From positions 372,001 to 436,000 of the forward strand of contig JAHIYE010000021.1 in the NCBI GenBank assembly GCA_018815325.1: a DNA stretch of 64,000 nt. Reading direction: 5' to 3'. Both the position numbers and the translations under genes were made by a program. The stretch comes from Gammaproteobacteria bacterium. GTDB taxonomy: Bacteria > Pseudomonadota > Gammaproteobacteria > Burkholderiales > Burkholderiaceae_C. Every line of letters begins with the position of its first letter. Positions within the stretch are counted from its first letter, which is position 1. Positions 8,374-17,359 of this stretch are shown here, in pieces. The notes beneath the pieces were generated by a model. It was not told the origin of the DNA and ran no database searches. It saw only the letters and a program-made list of their open reading frames with translations.

Positions 8374-9555
8374 ATGAATGCCATGCTGATAAATTCGCGT
8401 AACCAGCTGCCTCGTGCGATTGTCGCTGCCATTGCGAAGGTGGTCGGTCACCGTCCCGTTGCCTTGCACGAACCAAGATTCCAGGGCAACGAAAGGACCT
8501 ATCTGCGCGAATGCCTTGACTCCACCTTCGTGTCCTCGGTTGGCCCGTTCGTGGATCGTTTCGAAGCTGATTTGGCTGCTTATACCGGTGCCCGGCATGC
8601 GGTGGCGGTGGTTAATGGAACGGCAGCCCTGCATGTTGCGCTGATGCTCGCGGGTGTGCAGCCTGGCGATGAGGTGCTTGTTCCGGCACTGAGTTTTGTT
8701 GCCACCGCAAATGCTGTCTGTTACTGTGGTGCCCAGCCCCACTTTGTCGACAGCGAGTTACCTACGCTCGGTTTGGCGCCCACCCCATTGCGCGAGTACC
8801 TAGGTGAAATTGCCGAGCAGCGCGCAGGGCAGTGCATCAATCGTCGCACAGGCAAAGTCATCCGGGCACTGGTGCCCATGCACACATTTGGACATCCTGT
8901 CGATATAGATGGATTGATGGCGCTGGCACGCGATTTCAACCTAGCGCTGGTTGAGGATGCCGCCGAGTCGCTAGGCAGTTTCTACAAGGGGCGCCACACG
9001 GGTGGTTTTGGTTTGCTGGGAACCTTGAGTTTCAATGGCAATAAAACCATCACTACGGGCGGTGGAGGAGCTATTCTGATCAACGACCCGCAACTGGCCC
9101 AATATGCCAAACACTTGACGACGACCGCCAAGCTTGCACATCGCTGGTTTTTCGAGCACGACGAAGTGGGGTACAACTACCGCTTGCCCAACCTAAATGC
9201 AGCGCTGGGATGCGCCCAGTTGGAGCAACTACCAGTCTTGCTGGCTGAGAAGCGCCGGCTCTATGAGCGCTACCGCGAGGCGTTTGCCGGTGTTCCCGGC
9301 GTATACCTGTTCGGCGAACCGGATGGCTGCAGCAGCAACTATTGGCTGCAAACGCTGCTGCTTGACCCGGTGCTTGAGGATGCCCGCGACAGTGTACTTA
9401 CGGCGACGAACGAGGCTGGGCAAATGACGCGGCCCGCGTGGAACTTGCTGCCAAGTCTGCTTCCGTTCCGGCATTGTCAGCGTGCGCCTTTGCCGGTGGC
9501 GGAATCACTGGAGAGGCGTGTGATCAATATTCCCAGCAGTTCATTTCTGGTATGA
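8374..9555 (+). CDS. legC: PLP-dependent 4-keto-sugar aminotransferase (LegC type)
   Basis: 393-residue DegT/DnrJ/EryC1-family aminotransferase. It places an amino group at C4 of the LegB product using glutamate. The PLP lysine is Lys224 in 'SFNGNKTITTGGGGAI'; 'VEDAAESLGSFYKGRHTG' and 'HTFGHPVDIDGLMAL' are family motifs. The N-terminal 'LHEPRFQGNERTYLRECLDS' is characteristic of the LegC branch. It is 8 bp from legB and overlaps legH by 4 bp, so the order legB-legC-legH is preserved. ATG 8374 or ATG 8383 could be the start. Confidence 0.88.
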   Translation: MNAMLINSRNQLPRAIVAAIAKVVGHRPVALHEPRFQGNERTYLRECLDSTFVSSVGPFVDRFEADLAAYTGARHAVAVVNGTAALHVALMLAGVQPGDEVLVPALSFVATANAVCYCGAQPHFVDSELPTLGLAPTPLREYLGEIAEQRAGQCINRRTGKVIRALVPMHTFGHPVDIDGLMALARDFNLALVEDAAESLGSFYKGRHTGGFGLLGTLSFNGNKTITTGGGGAILINDPQLAQYAKHLTTTAKLAHRWFFEHDEVGYNYRLPNLNAALGCAQLEQLPVLLAEKRRLYERYREAFAGVPGVYLFGEPDGCSSNYWLQTLLLDPVLEDARDSVLTATNEAGQMTRPAWNLLPSLLPFRHCQRAPLPVAESLERRVINIPSSSFLV

Positions 9556-10169
9556 AATCTATTCTCCTGATCGGTGGGGGTGGACATTGTCGCTCGGCGA
9601 TCGATGTGATCGAGTCTGATGGCGGATATACGATATCCGGCATTGTCCAGCCACGCAGCGATGGAAATGAACCTGTGCTGGGATATCCGCTTCTGGGGGG
9701 GGATGACGACCTTCCTGCCCTGTTGGGACAGACGCAGCTTGCGTTGGTCACGGTCGGACAGATCAGGACGCCTACGGTACGGCAACGATTGTACGATCTG
9801 TTACGACAGCATGGCGCTGAGCTCCCGGCGATCGTTTCACCCCGAGCATATGTGTCCCGACATGCATCGGTGGCGGATGGCACACTGGTTATGCATGGTG
9901 CGCTGGTGAATGCCTGTGCTCGGGTCGGCGTCAACTGCATTGTGAACAGCCTTGCCTTGATCGAGCATGATGCCGTTATTGGTGACCATTGTCATGTGTC
10001 CACGGGCTGTCGCATTAATGGCGGGGTGATGGTGGAATCGGGCTGCTTCATCGGTAGCGGTGTGGTGCTGCGCGAGGGCGTTCGAATCGGGGCTGGCAGC
10101 GTGATTGGTGCAGGGTGTGTGGTCAATGGCGATGTGCCGTCGAACAGTCTTTTAAGGGGCGTCTCATGA
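9552..10169 (+). CDS. legH: Sugar O/N-acetyltransferase, NeuD/LegH type
   Basis: 205 residues. An N-terminal PglD/NeuD-like Rossmann domain ('LLIGGGGHCRSAIDVIE', 5-21) is followed by a left-handed beta-helix of hexapeptide repeats (from about 105) with 'IEHDAVIGDHCHVSTGCRI'. This is the family that acetylates the 4-amino group of the legionaminic precursor with acetyl-CoA. ATG 9552 overlaps the legC stop; the longer open frame upstream lies within legC. The position between LegC and LegI agrees with the job. Confidence 0.87.
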   Translation: MKSILLIGGGGHCRSAIDVIESDGGYTISGIVQPRSDGNEPVLGYPLLGGDDDLPALLGQTQLALVTVGQIRTPTVRQRLYDLLRQHGAELPAIVSPRAYVSRHASVADGTLVMHGALVNACARVGVNCIVNSLALIEHDAVIGDHCHVSTGCRINGGVMVESGCFIGSGVVLREGVRIGAGSVIGAGCVVNGDVPSNSLLRGVS

Positions 10170-11179
10170 AGGAATCTTTGCCTACGCTCGTGATTGCAGA
10201 GGCTGGTGTCAATCACAACGGTGATATGGATCTGGCATTCCGGCTAGTTGATGTCGCGGCCGAGGCTGGCGCCGACTATGTAAAGTTCCAGACTTTCAGT
10301 GCGGATCGGCTGGTTACCCGTACAGCCCCGAAGGCTGACTATCAGGCTAGAACCACGTCTGGCGAGGAGACACAGCATACGATGCTGCGCCGCCTTGAAC
10401 TGACGGCAGAGATGCATCGGGCGCTGATGACGCGTTGCGCAGAATCTGGTATAGGATTCCTTTCCACTGGGTTCGATACCGAAAGCGTGGACTTTCTTCA
10501 CGGCCTTGGACAACGGGTTTACAAGATACCTTCGGGTGAAATCACCAATTTACTTTATTTGCGGCATATAGGCCGGCTCGGTGGCGAGGTGATTCTGTCG
10601 ACCGGCATGGCCAATCTGGGCGAGGTCGAGGCGGCACTGGAGACCATTGAATCTGTCGGTATGTCCCGTAGCCAGATCACGGTCCTGCACTGCACAACGG
10701 AATATCCTACCCCCGTGTCTGAGGTGAACCTGCGCGCCATGGTGTCGATGCAGTCGGCCTTCGGCGTACGCGTCGGCTATTCGGACCATACGCAAGGCAT
10801 CGAAGTTCCAATTGCGGCCGTTGCACTCGGGGCTTGCGTCATCGAAAAGCATTTCACGCTAGACCGCAATCTCCCTGGGCCGGACCATATGGCCAGTCTT
10901 GAGCCGCAGGAACTGAAAGCAATGATTGGCGCAATTCGCCATGTGGAGAAAGCGCTGGGGGATGGTATCAAGCGTCCTACCCTCAGCGAGGGGCGGAACA
11001 GACTGGTGGTGCGAAAATCCATCGTGGCTGCCCGAGGTATACGACAAGGTGAGTTTTTTTCTGTGGAAAATCTCGCAATCAAACGCCCGGGGGGCGGCTT
11101 GAGCCCCATGCTTTTTGATGATGTAGTGGGGCGTTCAGCGCAGCGCGATTTCGCGGCTGATGATTTGATTTTTTTATGA
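10166..11179 (+). CDS. legI: N,N'-diacetyllegionaminate synthase (NeuB family)
   Basis: 337 residues. A TIM-barrel NeuB domain (1-~265) is followed by a C-terminal SAF/antifreeze-like domain (~275-337, 'VVRKSIVAARGIRQGEFFSV'). It condenses phosphoenolpyruvate with 2,4-diacetamido-2,4,6-trideoxymannose. Conserved stretches: 'IAEAGVNHNGD', 'VKFQTF', 'LHCTTEYPTP', 'GYSDHTQGIE', 'IEKHFTLDRNLPGPDH'. Start ATG 10166 overlaps the legH stop and the stop overlaps legG. It is the most canonical of the three NeuB homologues in the window (others at 22662 and 35662). Confidence 0.92.
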   Translation: MKESLPTLVIAEAGVNHNGDMDLAFRLVDVAAEAGADYVKFQTFSADRLVTRTAPKADYQARTTSGEETQHTMLRRLELTAEMHRALMTRCAESGIGFLSTGFDTESVDFLHGLGQRVYKIPSGEITNLLYLRHIGRLGGEVILSTGMANLGEVEAALETIESVGMSRSQITVLHCTTEYPTPVSEVNLRAMVSMQSAFGVRVGYSDHTQGIEVPIAAVALGACVIEKHFTLDRNLPGPDHMASLEPQELKAMIGAIRHVEKALGDGIKRPTLSEGRNRLVVRKSIVAARGIRQGEFFSVENLAIKRPGGGLSPMLFDDVVGRSAQRDFAADDLIFL

Positions 11180-12339
11180 AGCGCATCTGTGTTGTTACGG
11201 GAACCCGGGCCGAGTACGGTCTGCTTCGATGGGTCATGCTGGGCATCCAAAAGTCAGCAAATCTTGAGTTGCAGCTTATTGTCACGGGTATGCATTTGTC
11301 GCCGGAGTTCGGATTGACCTACCGGGAAATTGAGGCAGAAGGTTTCCAGATTGACCGCAAGGTGGAGATGCTTCTGAGTTCTGACACTCCTGTGGGCATC
11401 GGCAAGTCCATGGGCTTGGCGATGTGCGGCTTTTCGGATGCCCTTGCGGAACTCCGCCCCGACTTGCTGCTAGTGCTGGGTGACCGGTATGAAATCCTGG
11501 CAGCGGTGTCGGTAGCGATGGTCGCTCGCATCCCGATCGCCCATCTCCATGGGGGTGAGGCGACGGAAGGTCTGATTGATGAGTCCATTCGGCATGCGGT
11601 GACCAAAATGTCACACCTGCATTTCGTGGCTGCCGAAGAGTATCGCCGTCGAGTCATTCAGCTTGGTGAATCGCCTGACAGGGTGTTTCTTGTGGGCGGA
11701 CTGGGGATCGACAACATCAACCAGCTTCAGCTGCTGAACCGGGCGGAGCTAGAACATGCGCTTGATTTCAAGCTGGGGCCGCGAAACCTGCTCGTGACCT
11801 TTCATCCGGTGACGCTGGAAGGAGATTCGATCGAACGGCAGATGGCCGAACTTCTGGAGGCGCTGGACGAGTTGCCGGACACGCACCTGATTTTCACCAT
11901 GCCGAATGCCGATACCGACGGTCGGATTCTGTTGCGGATGATCGAAAATTTCGTGGCGCGCCATCCCGTCACATGCAAGGCATTCACGTCACTGGGACAA
12001 CTGCGCTACCTGTCGTGCATGCGCCATGTCGATGGCGTGGTGGGAAATTCCTCCAGTGGCTTGGCCGAAGCGCCCAGTTTCAGGACTGGAACCATCAACA
12101 TCGGCGACCGTCAACGTGGCCGGCTCAAGGCGGTCAGCGTGATCGACTGTGATGCAGATCGCGTTGCCATTCGGACCGCGCTGTCCCGTTTGTTCTCCCC
12201 GACCTTTCAGGCTGGCCTGCCGGCGGTCATGAACCCTTACGGCAACGGTGGAGCCAGCGAAGCGATTGTTCGGACGTTGGATCAGGTCTCATTGGACGGT
12301 TTGTTGAAAAAGCGCTTTTTCAATCAGCACGTCTCATGA
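11176..12339 (+). CDS. legG: Hydrolysing UDP/GDP-sugar 2-epimerase (NeuC/LegG)
   Basis: 387 residues of the NeuC type. It releases the nucleotide and inverts C2, giving the free trideoxymannose for LegI. 'CVVTGTRAEYGLLRWVM' (4-20) and 'HLHGGEATEGLIDESIRHA' are diagnostic for hydrolysing epimerases; 'VGNSSSGLAEAPSF' is the C-terminal nucleotide site. It overlaps legI by 4 bp and the next gene by 4 bp. Because LegB probably works on a GDP sugar, this enzyme should also use GDP. Confidence 0.9.
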   Translation: MKRICVVTGTRAEYGLLRWVMLGIQKSANLELQLIVTGMHLSPEFGLTYREIEAEGFQIDRKVEMLLSSDTPVGIGKSMGLAMCGFSDALAELRPDLLLVLGDRYEILAAVSVAMVARIPIAHLHGGEATEGLIDESIRHAVTKMSHLHFVAAEEYRRRVIQLGESPDRVFLVGGLGIDNINQLQLLNRAELEHALDFKLGPRNLLVTFHPVTLEGDSIERQMAELLEALDELPDTHLIFTMPNADTDGRILLRMIENFVARHPVTCKAFTSLGQLRYLSCMRHVDGVVGNSSSGLAEAPSFRTGTINIGDRQRGRLKAVSVIDCDADRVAIRTALSRLFSPTFQAGLPAVMNPYGNGGASEAIVRTLDQVSLDGLLKKRFFNQHVS

Positions 12340-13217
12340 GAATCGTATTTATCGGTGCAGTCAGCTTTTCGGCTTCGATGCTCGAAGTGCTGTTGCGCAT
12401 GAAAGCAGAAATCGTGGGCGTGTGCACGCTGTCGCGGGCACCGTCTAACTCTGATCACGCCGATTTGAGTGAGCAGGCTCATCGTGCGGGCATTCCGGTG
12501 CTGGATGCGCCGGATATAAATGCGGCTCAAGCGGTGGAGTGGATCCGTCGTCTTGCGCCGGACGTGATCTTCTGCCTGGGGTGGTCGCGTCTGATCAGGC
12601 CGGAACTGCTGGGCCTGGCTCCCCTTGGTGTTGTGGGCTACCACCCGGCGGAATTGCCTGCCAATCGTGGACGCCATCCCTTGATCTGGGCACTGGCTCT
12701 GGGACTCGAAAAAACGGCGTCCACCTTCTTTCTTATGGATGAAGGTGCGGACTCCGGTGATATTCTTTCCCAGTTGTCTGTTCCAATCCAGTCCACTGAT
12801 GACGCTGCGAGTTTGTACGAGCGCATTACGGATGTGGCCGCAGCCCAGCTCCGCGACATGGTGCTGGCGTTGGCATCCGGACGATACGATCAAAGGCCGC
12901 AGGACACGAGCCAGGCAAATCTCTGGCGCAAGCGGGGGCGGCTCGATGGCCAGATCGACTGGCGCATGACCGCCGTCTCGATTCATAACCTTGTCCGTGC
13001 ATTGACCAAACCGTATCCCGGTGCCCATTTTGTCCATCACGACTTGGAGTGCAAAGTCTGGAAGGCCGAAATTGTCCCGGAGCCACGCCGCAACCTGGAG
13101 CCAGGCAAGGTGCTGGCGATTGACGCGAGCGGCTTCACGGTCAAGGCGGGGGTTGATGCGGTGCGGATGCTCATGGTCGAACCCCTGCCAGCCTTGCGCC
13201 TCGGGGATTATCTGTGA
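12336..13217 (+). CDS. Formyltransferase-family protein (sugar N-formyltransferase-like)
   Basis: 293 residues with a Formyl_trans_N Rossmann domain (1-~180) and a Fmt-C-like tail. 'YHPAELPANRGRHPLIWAL' and 'MDEGADSGDIL' align with the 10-formyl-tetrahydrofolate site of Fmt and ArnA. The Asn of the usual N-x-H triad is Gly101 here (G-Y-H103), while the Asp of 'ADSGD' is kept. So the chemistry may be altered, or it may belong to a distinct branch. It sits inside the legionaminic module beside a PIG-L deacetylase. A likely role is to replace an N-acetyl by another N-acyl group on the legionaminic acid. The frame overlaps legG by 4 bp. Confidence 0.75.
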   Translation: MRIVFIGAVSFSASMLEVLLRMKAEIVGVCTLSRAPSNSDHADLSEQAHRAGIPVLDAPDINAAQAVEWIRRLAPDVIFCLGWSRLIRPELLGLAPLGVVGYHPAELPANRGRHPLIWALALGLEKTASTFFLMDEGADSGDILSQLSVPIQSTDDAASLYERITDVAAAQLRDMVLALASGRYDQRPQDTSQANLWRKRGRLDGQIDWRMTAVSIHNLVRALTKPYPGAHFVHHDLECKVWKAEIVPEPRRNLEPGKVLAIDASGFTVKAGVDAVRMLMVEPLPALRLGDYL

Positions 13218-13230
13218 CTGGAGCAGAACG

Positions 13231-13905
13231 ATGAAAATTCTGGTTGTTGCACCGCATCCTGATGACGAACTGCTGGGCTGTGGCGGAACCTTGCTGCGTC
13301 GCCAAGCCGAGGGAGCCGAAGTGGGGTGGTTGCTTGTGACCGCAATCGCTCCGGGTAACGGTAACGGGTGGGGCACTGACCGTATTGGCTTGCGTCGCCA
13401 GGAGATCGAGCAGGTTCGCCAAGGTCTGGGCGTATTGCCACAGCATATGTTCGAGCTTGGTTTCCCTACGACCCGATTGGATGAGTTGCGGGCTACTGAT
13501 CTGGTTAACCGATTTTCGCAGGTGTTTTCCGACTTTCAGCCAGATGAAGTTCTGCTGCCTCATGCACATGACATCCACTCGGATCATCGGATCGTGTTTA
13601 ATGCAGCTTGTGCCTGTACAAAGTGGTTTCGCTACCCTTCCGTCAAGAGGGTGCTGTCATACGAAACCTTGTCGGAAACTGACTTCGTTCTCAAGCCCGA
13701 AGGCGTTTTTCTTCCTACGAGTTATGTGGACATCAGTCTTTTTATGGAGCGTAAGCTGGCGTTGATGCGTTGCTATCCATCCGAACTAGGTAAGCATCCC
13801 TTTCCGAGAAGCGAGACGGCCCTGCGTGCGCTCGCCCAGCTGCGCGGAGCACAGTCTGGCTTTGAGTATTCCGAGGCATTTCAGCTACTGCGCGAAAGGC
13901 TTTGA
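13231..13905 (+). CDS. PIG-L / LmbE family deacetylase
   Basis: 224 residues starting 'MKILVVAPHPDDELLGCGG'. The zinc motif PHPDDE is at 8-13 and 'HAHDIHSDHR' supplies the second metal ligand region. These enzymes remove N-acetyl groups from GlcNAc-type sugars. It follows the formyltransferase-like gene by 13 bp, with ATG 13231 preceded by GAGCAGAACG. Deacetylase plus acyltransferase side by side suggests exchange of an N-acetyl group on a legionaminic intermediate. Its exact substrate is inferred only from context. Confidence 0.85.
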   Translation: MKILVVAPHPDDELLGCGGTLLRRQAEGAEVGWLLVTAIAPGNGNGWGTDRIGLRRQEIEQVRQGLGVLPQHMFELGFPTTRLDELRATDLVNRFSQVFSDFQPDEVLLPHAHDIHSDHRIVFNAACACTKWFRYPSVKRVLSYETLSETDFVLKPEGVFLPTSYVDISLFMERKLALMRCYPSELGKHPFPRSETALRALAQLRGAQSGFEYSEAFQLLRERL

Positions 13906-13911
13906 GCACAA

Positions 13912-15006
13912 ATGAGTGATGCCCGTAGCAAGATTCAGATACCATTAAACGATAGCTGGCGCCATGCCATCCTGCCGTCCGATGCGACGATCCAGCAGAC
14001 GATAGGCAACCTCAACGAGGTTGCCATCCAGATTGTGCTGGTCGTCAACGAAATCGGTGAGCTGGTAGGCACCATCTCTGATGGCGATATCCGCCGCGGC
14101 TTGCTCAAGGGCATGGGCCTTTCTAGTCCGATACGGGATATCGTCAAGCACACTCCGCTGGTTGTTCCGCCGGGGCTCGAACGCGATCTCGTCATGCAGT
14201 TGATGGCGGCCAACAAGGTGCGCCAGATTCCGATCGTGGACGAGCGTAATGTTGTGATTGGCCTGCACCTGTGGGACGATATCATGTCGCCCCGCGTTAG
14301 GGAAAATGTCATGGTCATTATGGCTGGAGGCTTGGGCACACGGCTGCGTCCTCACACCGAAACCTGTCCCAAGCCGATGCTGCCCTTGGCTGGCAAGCCG
14401 ATGCTCGAGCACATCATCGAGCGCGCCAGACTGGAGGGGTTTCATCGTTTCATTCTGGCGATCCATTACCTGGGCCACATGATCGAAGAGTATTTCGGTG
14501 ATGGTTCCGATTTGAATGTGCGGATCGACTATTTGCGGGAGGATGCTCCTCTTGGGACAGCTGGTGCACTGTCGCTGCTCTACCCTCTGCCTGGCCTCCC
14601 GTTTGTTGTGACAAACGGTGATGTGATTACCGATATACGTTACGGTGAGCTGCTCGACTTTCATGGTCGTCAGGATGCTGCTGCAACCATGGCGGTGCGT
14701 CAATATGAATGGCAGCATCCTTTTGGTGTCGTGCAGATGAGGGGGATCGAGATCGTCGGCTTCGAGGAAAAGCCGATTTCGCGTACCCATATCAACGCTG
14801 GCGTCTATGCCCTCGATCCCAATGCGTTGAGTGCGCTCAAGAGCAGCGCTCATTGCGACATGCCCACCCTGTTCGAACGTCTGCAAGCATCGGGGCGCCG
14901 GACCGTGGCATATCCCATGCATGAGCCGTGGCTGGATGTGGGGCGTCCCGGCGATCTGCTGACGGCCAACCAGATCATCGCCGAACATGGAAAGGTGTCG
15001 CGGTGA
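13912..15006 (+). CDS. ptmE: CBS-domain sugar-1-phosphate guanylyltransferase (PtmE type)
   Basis: 364 residues. A pair of CBS domains (~10-125, with 'LVGTISDGDIRRGLLKG') is fused to a nucleotidyltransferase domain (~130-360, 'VIMAGGLGTRLRPHTE', 'CPKPMLPLAGKPMLEHII'). This is the architecture of Campylobacter PtmE, which makes GDP-glucosamine for legionaminic acid. It ends in GTGA overlap with legF. CBS pairs usually bind adenine nucleotides, so activity may respond to energy state. Two other enzymes in the locus carry the same fusion. Confidence 0.88.
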   Translation: MSDARSKIQIPLNDSWRHAILPSDATIQQTIGNLNEVAIQIVLVVNEIGELVGTISDGDIRRGLLKGMGLSSPIRDIVKHTPLVVPPGLERDLVMQLMAANKVRQIPIVDERNVVIGLHLWDDIMSPRVRENVMVIMAGGLGTRLRPHTETCPKPMLPLAGKPMLEHIIERARLEGFHRFILAIHYLGHMIEEYFGDGSDLNVRIDYLREDAPLGTAGALSLLYPLPGLPFVVTNGDVITDIRYGELLDFHGRQDAAATMAVRQYEWQHPFGVVQMRGIEIVGFEEKPISRTHINAGVYALDPNALSALKSSAHCDMPTLFERLQASGRRTVAYPMHEPWLDVGRPGDLLTANQIIAEHGKVSR

Positions 15007-15692
15007 TCGGGGGGAAAAAGGTTCTTGCAGTGATTCCCGCGCGCGGCGGTAGCAAGGGGCTACCAGGCAAGAATATCCGGGAACTGGCAGGCAAGCCCTT
15101 GATCGTCTGGACAATTGAGGCGGCGCAGGCCTCCGGATGGATTGATCGCCTCATCCTGTCTTCCGACGATGATGAGATCATTCAGGTAGCCCGACGTTGG
15201 GGTTGTGAGGTGCCATTTGTGCGCGCCGGCCATCTTGCGACGGACGAAGCCACCACGGTTGATGTGGTGCTTGACGCATTGCAGCGCTGCCCCGGCTATG
15301 ACTGGGTGGTCGTCCTGCAGCCGACATCGCCTCTGCGGTCGGCGGAGGATATTGACAACTGCCTGTCGGAATGTATCGGGCAGGGCGCCAGCGTCGGCGT
15401 CTCCGTGTGTGAAGCGTCGGCCAGTCCCTATTGGATGTTTGGTCGGGATGAACGGGGGCAGTTGCAGAACTTGCTGCCGATGCCTGAAGGCGTCACACGA
15501 CGGCAGGATCTGCCCAAAGCTTACCAGCTCAATGGGGCCGTGTACGTGGCGGAGTGTGGCTGGTTGCAGGTGAATGCCTGTTTCATCACATCGCAAACGC
15601 ATGCCTATGTGATGCCGCAGCAGCGTTCCATCGATATCGATGTCCCGATCGACTTTCTTCTGGCCCAGCAACTCCTGTCGGTCTGCGTATGA
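15003..15692 (+). CDS. legF: CMP-N,N'-diacetyllegionaminate synthase (NeuA family)
   Basis: 229 residues. It activates the ulosonic acid with CTP. Motifs: 'AVIPARGGSKGLPGKNIREL' near the start, 'VVLQPTSPLRSAEDID', and 'YQLNGAVYVAE'. Start is GTG 15003 overlapping the ptmE stop; the open frame upstream is inside ptmE. It is the first of three NeuA-type enzymes, and its direct linkage to the leg genes makes it the legionaminate one. Confidence 0.88.
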   Translation: MIGGKKVLAVIPARGGSKGLPGKNIRELAGKPLIVWTIEAAQASGWIDRLILSSDDDEIIQVARRWGCEVPFVRAGHLATDEATTVDVVLDALQRCPGYDWVVVLQPTSPLRSAEDIDNCLSECIGQGASVGVSVCEASASPYWMFGRDERGQLQNLLPMPEGVTRRQDLPKAYQLNGAVYVAECGWLQVNACFITSQTHAYVMPQQRSIDIDVPIDFLLAQQLLSVCV

Positions 15693-17359
15693 AAAGTGCA
15701 TTGCTTTGCTGCGGCCCCGTGCTGGAAAAATTCAGCGATTTCGATGAGATATGGAGTCTAGGGAGTTTGGCTCAGCGAAGGCTCTCGTTGCAAGGCGTCC
15801 GCTCCAGGAATCTGTTCGATGTGGATCTGCCTGATCTGGACCAGGGTCTGCGTCTGCGCATTGAGGCTGGCCTGGAGGCCGAGACGGCCCGAGGTGGGGC
15901 GTCCGCATGGGCAGACATCGCCTACCAACACGTACAGTGGCGTTTCGTACGGTATTACCAGTACCGTCTGCGGCTTGAGAAGCTGATCGAGCAATTGCGG
16001 GTCACCCGGTTGGTGCTAAGTTCTGGGGGCGATGGTGACCTGACGCAGGCTTGCGTGGCTGCCTGCCAACAACTGGGCGTTGCGCTGGAATTCCGGGAAG
16101 GCCCTTGCGATCTGTCGAGCAGCCTATTGCCATTTCTCGCATCCTATGATCTTCCGGACGGCGTGTCGGGACTTGAGTCCCTAGCAGCTCGCGTGCTCGC
16201 CCTGTATTACCGGAGCAAAAAGACTAGGGTTTTCTATCAGCCCTACAACAATCTGGCAAAGGGTTATCCGGACGCGGCGGTGTTGACTTGGCGGCGTACC
16301 GTCTGCTTCCCCGGTTTCAATCTGCCCGTGCCTGCGCTGAAGAGGCCACGATCGTTGTTGAATCTGGATACGCCGATACGCTTGGATCATGAGGTCGCAT
16401 TCGATCCCAAGGTCTGGCTAGGTTTCGATGGATATGACCTTGACGTGTTGGCTTCGGCCTTCAGCTATTTCAGGCAACGTTACGGCCGCAGCCAGATAGA
16501 CCATCTGTACAGATGTTGCCTGACATTTTTCAAACAGTCTGGTGCACATCGCGTCGTGCTCAACTCCGATAACACTTGTACGACCCGCTTGCTGTCCAAG
16601 GTGGCGAAAGCGCAGGGCTTGCAGGTGGACTATCTGCCGCACGGATTGATCATGGAAGATGTGTCGCTCAGGATGAAGACCGACTGTGGTGTCGACCGAG
16701 TGCTAGCTTGGAATGTGGCTTCTGCGGATGCATTCGAACAGCGTGGCAGCCTGGCGGAAGTGATCATCCATCCAAGCAATACCGGAGGCGAGATACACAA
16801 GCGGCCATTGCCGACCGATCTGTCCGGCCTGCGGGTATTGATCATGCCGCCGGAATGGGTAGGGTTGTCTTTTGCGAGCCGTCCGGACTGCTTCGAACGC
16901 GATCTTTTGGACATCATGGAGGCCTTGCAAAGGTTGGGCGTCAAAACGGCGCACGTCAAGTGTCACAATTCGGTCAAGGCGGTACTCGACGCTAAACTTT
17001 CCATGCTGGAGGCTATCCGGCCCCATGCTCCGATCGAATTCACGGTGATCGACAGTCAGATCAGTACACAGCAGCTTTACGACCAGTTCGATCTTGCCAT
17101 CATCGGGCCGACTACGGGGTTGCTGGAGGCGAGCCGATCCAGCACACCATTTGTCGGTTTCAGAGCCCTTATGCAGAAAGCGGCGTTATTTAATGGCTAC
17201 GACTTTCCCCATGCCGATTCAGCAGACGAATTGCTCCAATGCATCAGGACTTATGACGTGAGTATGACGGATGCACAATGTCAGCGGCTTGGTGAATCTT
17301 TGCGGGCCGGGCTGCATCCATTTTCTGTCGCCCTAGATGCGGAGCGTAGCGGTCCATGA
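15689..17359 (+). CDS. Unclassified GT-B-like protein, possible glycosyltransferase
   Basis: 556 residues with no family I can name. The C-terminal half looks like a GT-B nucleotide-sugar site: 'VLSSGGDGDLTQACVA' in the N-half, 'VDYLPHGLIMEDVS', 'SNTGGEIHKRPL', then 'LAIIGPTTGLLEASRSSTPFV' near 490. The last resembles the phosphate-binding loop seen in CDP-glycerol and sialic-acid transferases. It overlaps legF by 4 bp and is translationally linked to it. This makes a CMP-legionaminate transferase a reasonable guess. ATG 15689 is used; the frame is open upstream inside legF. Confidence 0.55.
   Translation: MKSALLCCGPVLEKFSDFDEIWSLGSLAQRRLSLQGVRSRNLFDVDLPDLDQGLRLRIEAGLEAETARGGASAWADIAYQHVQWRFVRYYQYRLRLEKLIEQLRVTRLVLSSGGDGDLTQACVAACQQLGVALEFREGPCDLSSSLLPFLASYDLPDGVSGLESLAARVLALYYRSKKTRVFYQPYNNLAKGYPDAAVLTWRRTVCFPGFNLPVPALKRPRSLLNLDTPIRLDHEVAFDPKVWLGFDGYDLDVLASAFSYFRQRYGRSQIDHLYRCCLTFFKQSGAHRVVLNSDNTCTTRLLSKVAKAQGLQVDYLPHGLIMEDVSLRMKTDCGVDRVLAWNVASADAFEQRGSLAEVIIHPSNTGGEIHKRPLPTDLSGLRVLIMPPEWVGLSFASRPDCFERDLLDIMEALQRLGVKTAHVKCHNSVKAVLDAKLSMLEAIRPHAPIEFTVIDSQISTQQLYDQFDLAIIGPTTGLLEASRSSTPFVGFRALMQKAALFNGYDFPHADSADELLQCIRTYDVSMTDAQCQRLGESLRAGLHPFSVALDAERSGP

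Noticed and set aside
12324-13376. 350-codon open frame on the minus strand
   Set aside because: Antisense to the formyltransferase-like and PIG-L genes; no motif and no ribosome site.
13945-15114. 389-codon open frame on the minus strand
   Set aside because: Lies opposite ptmE and legF, which have clear family motifs; the antisense translation has no recognisable domain and is a shadow of GC-rich coding.
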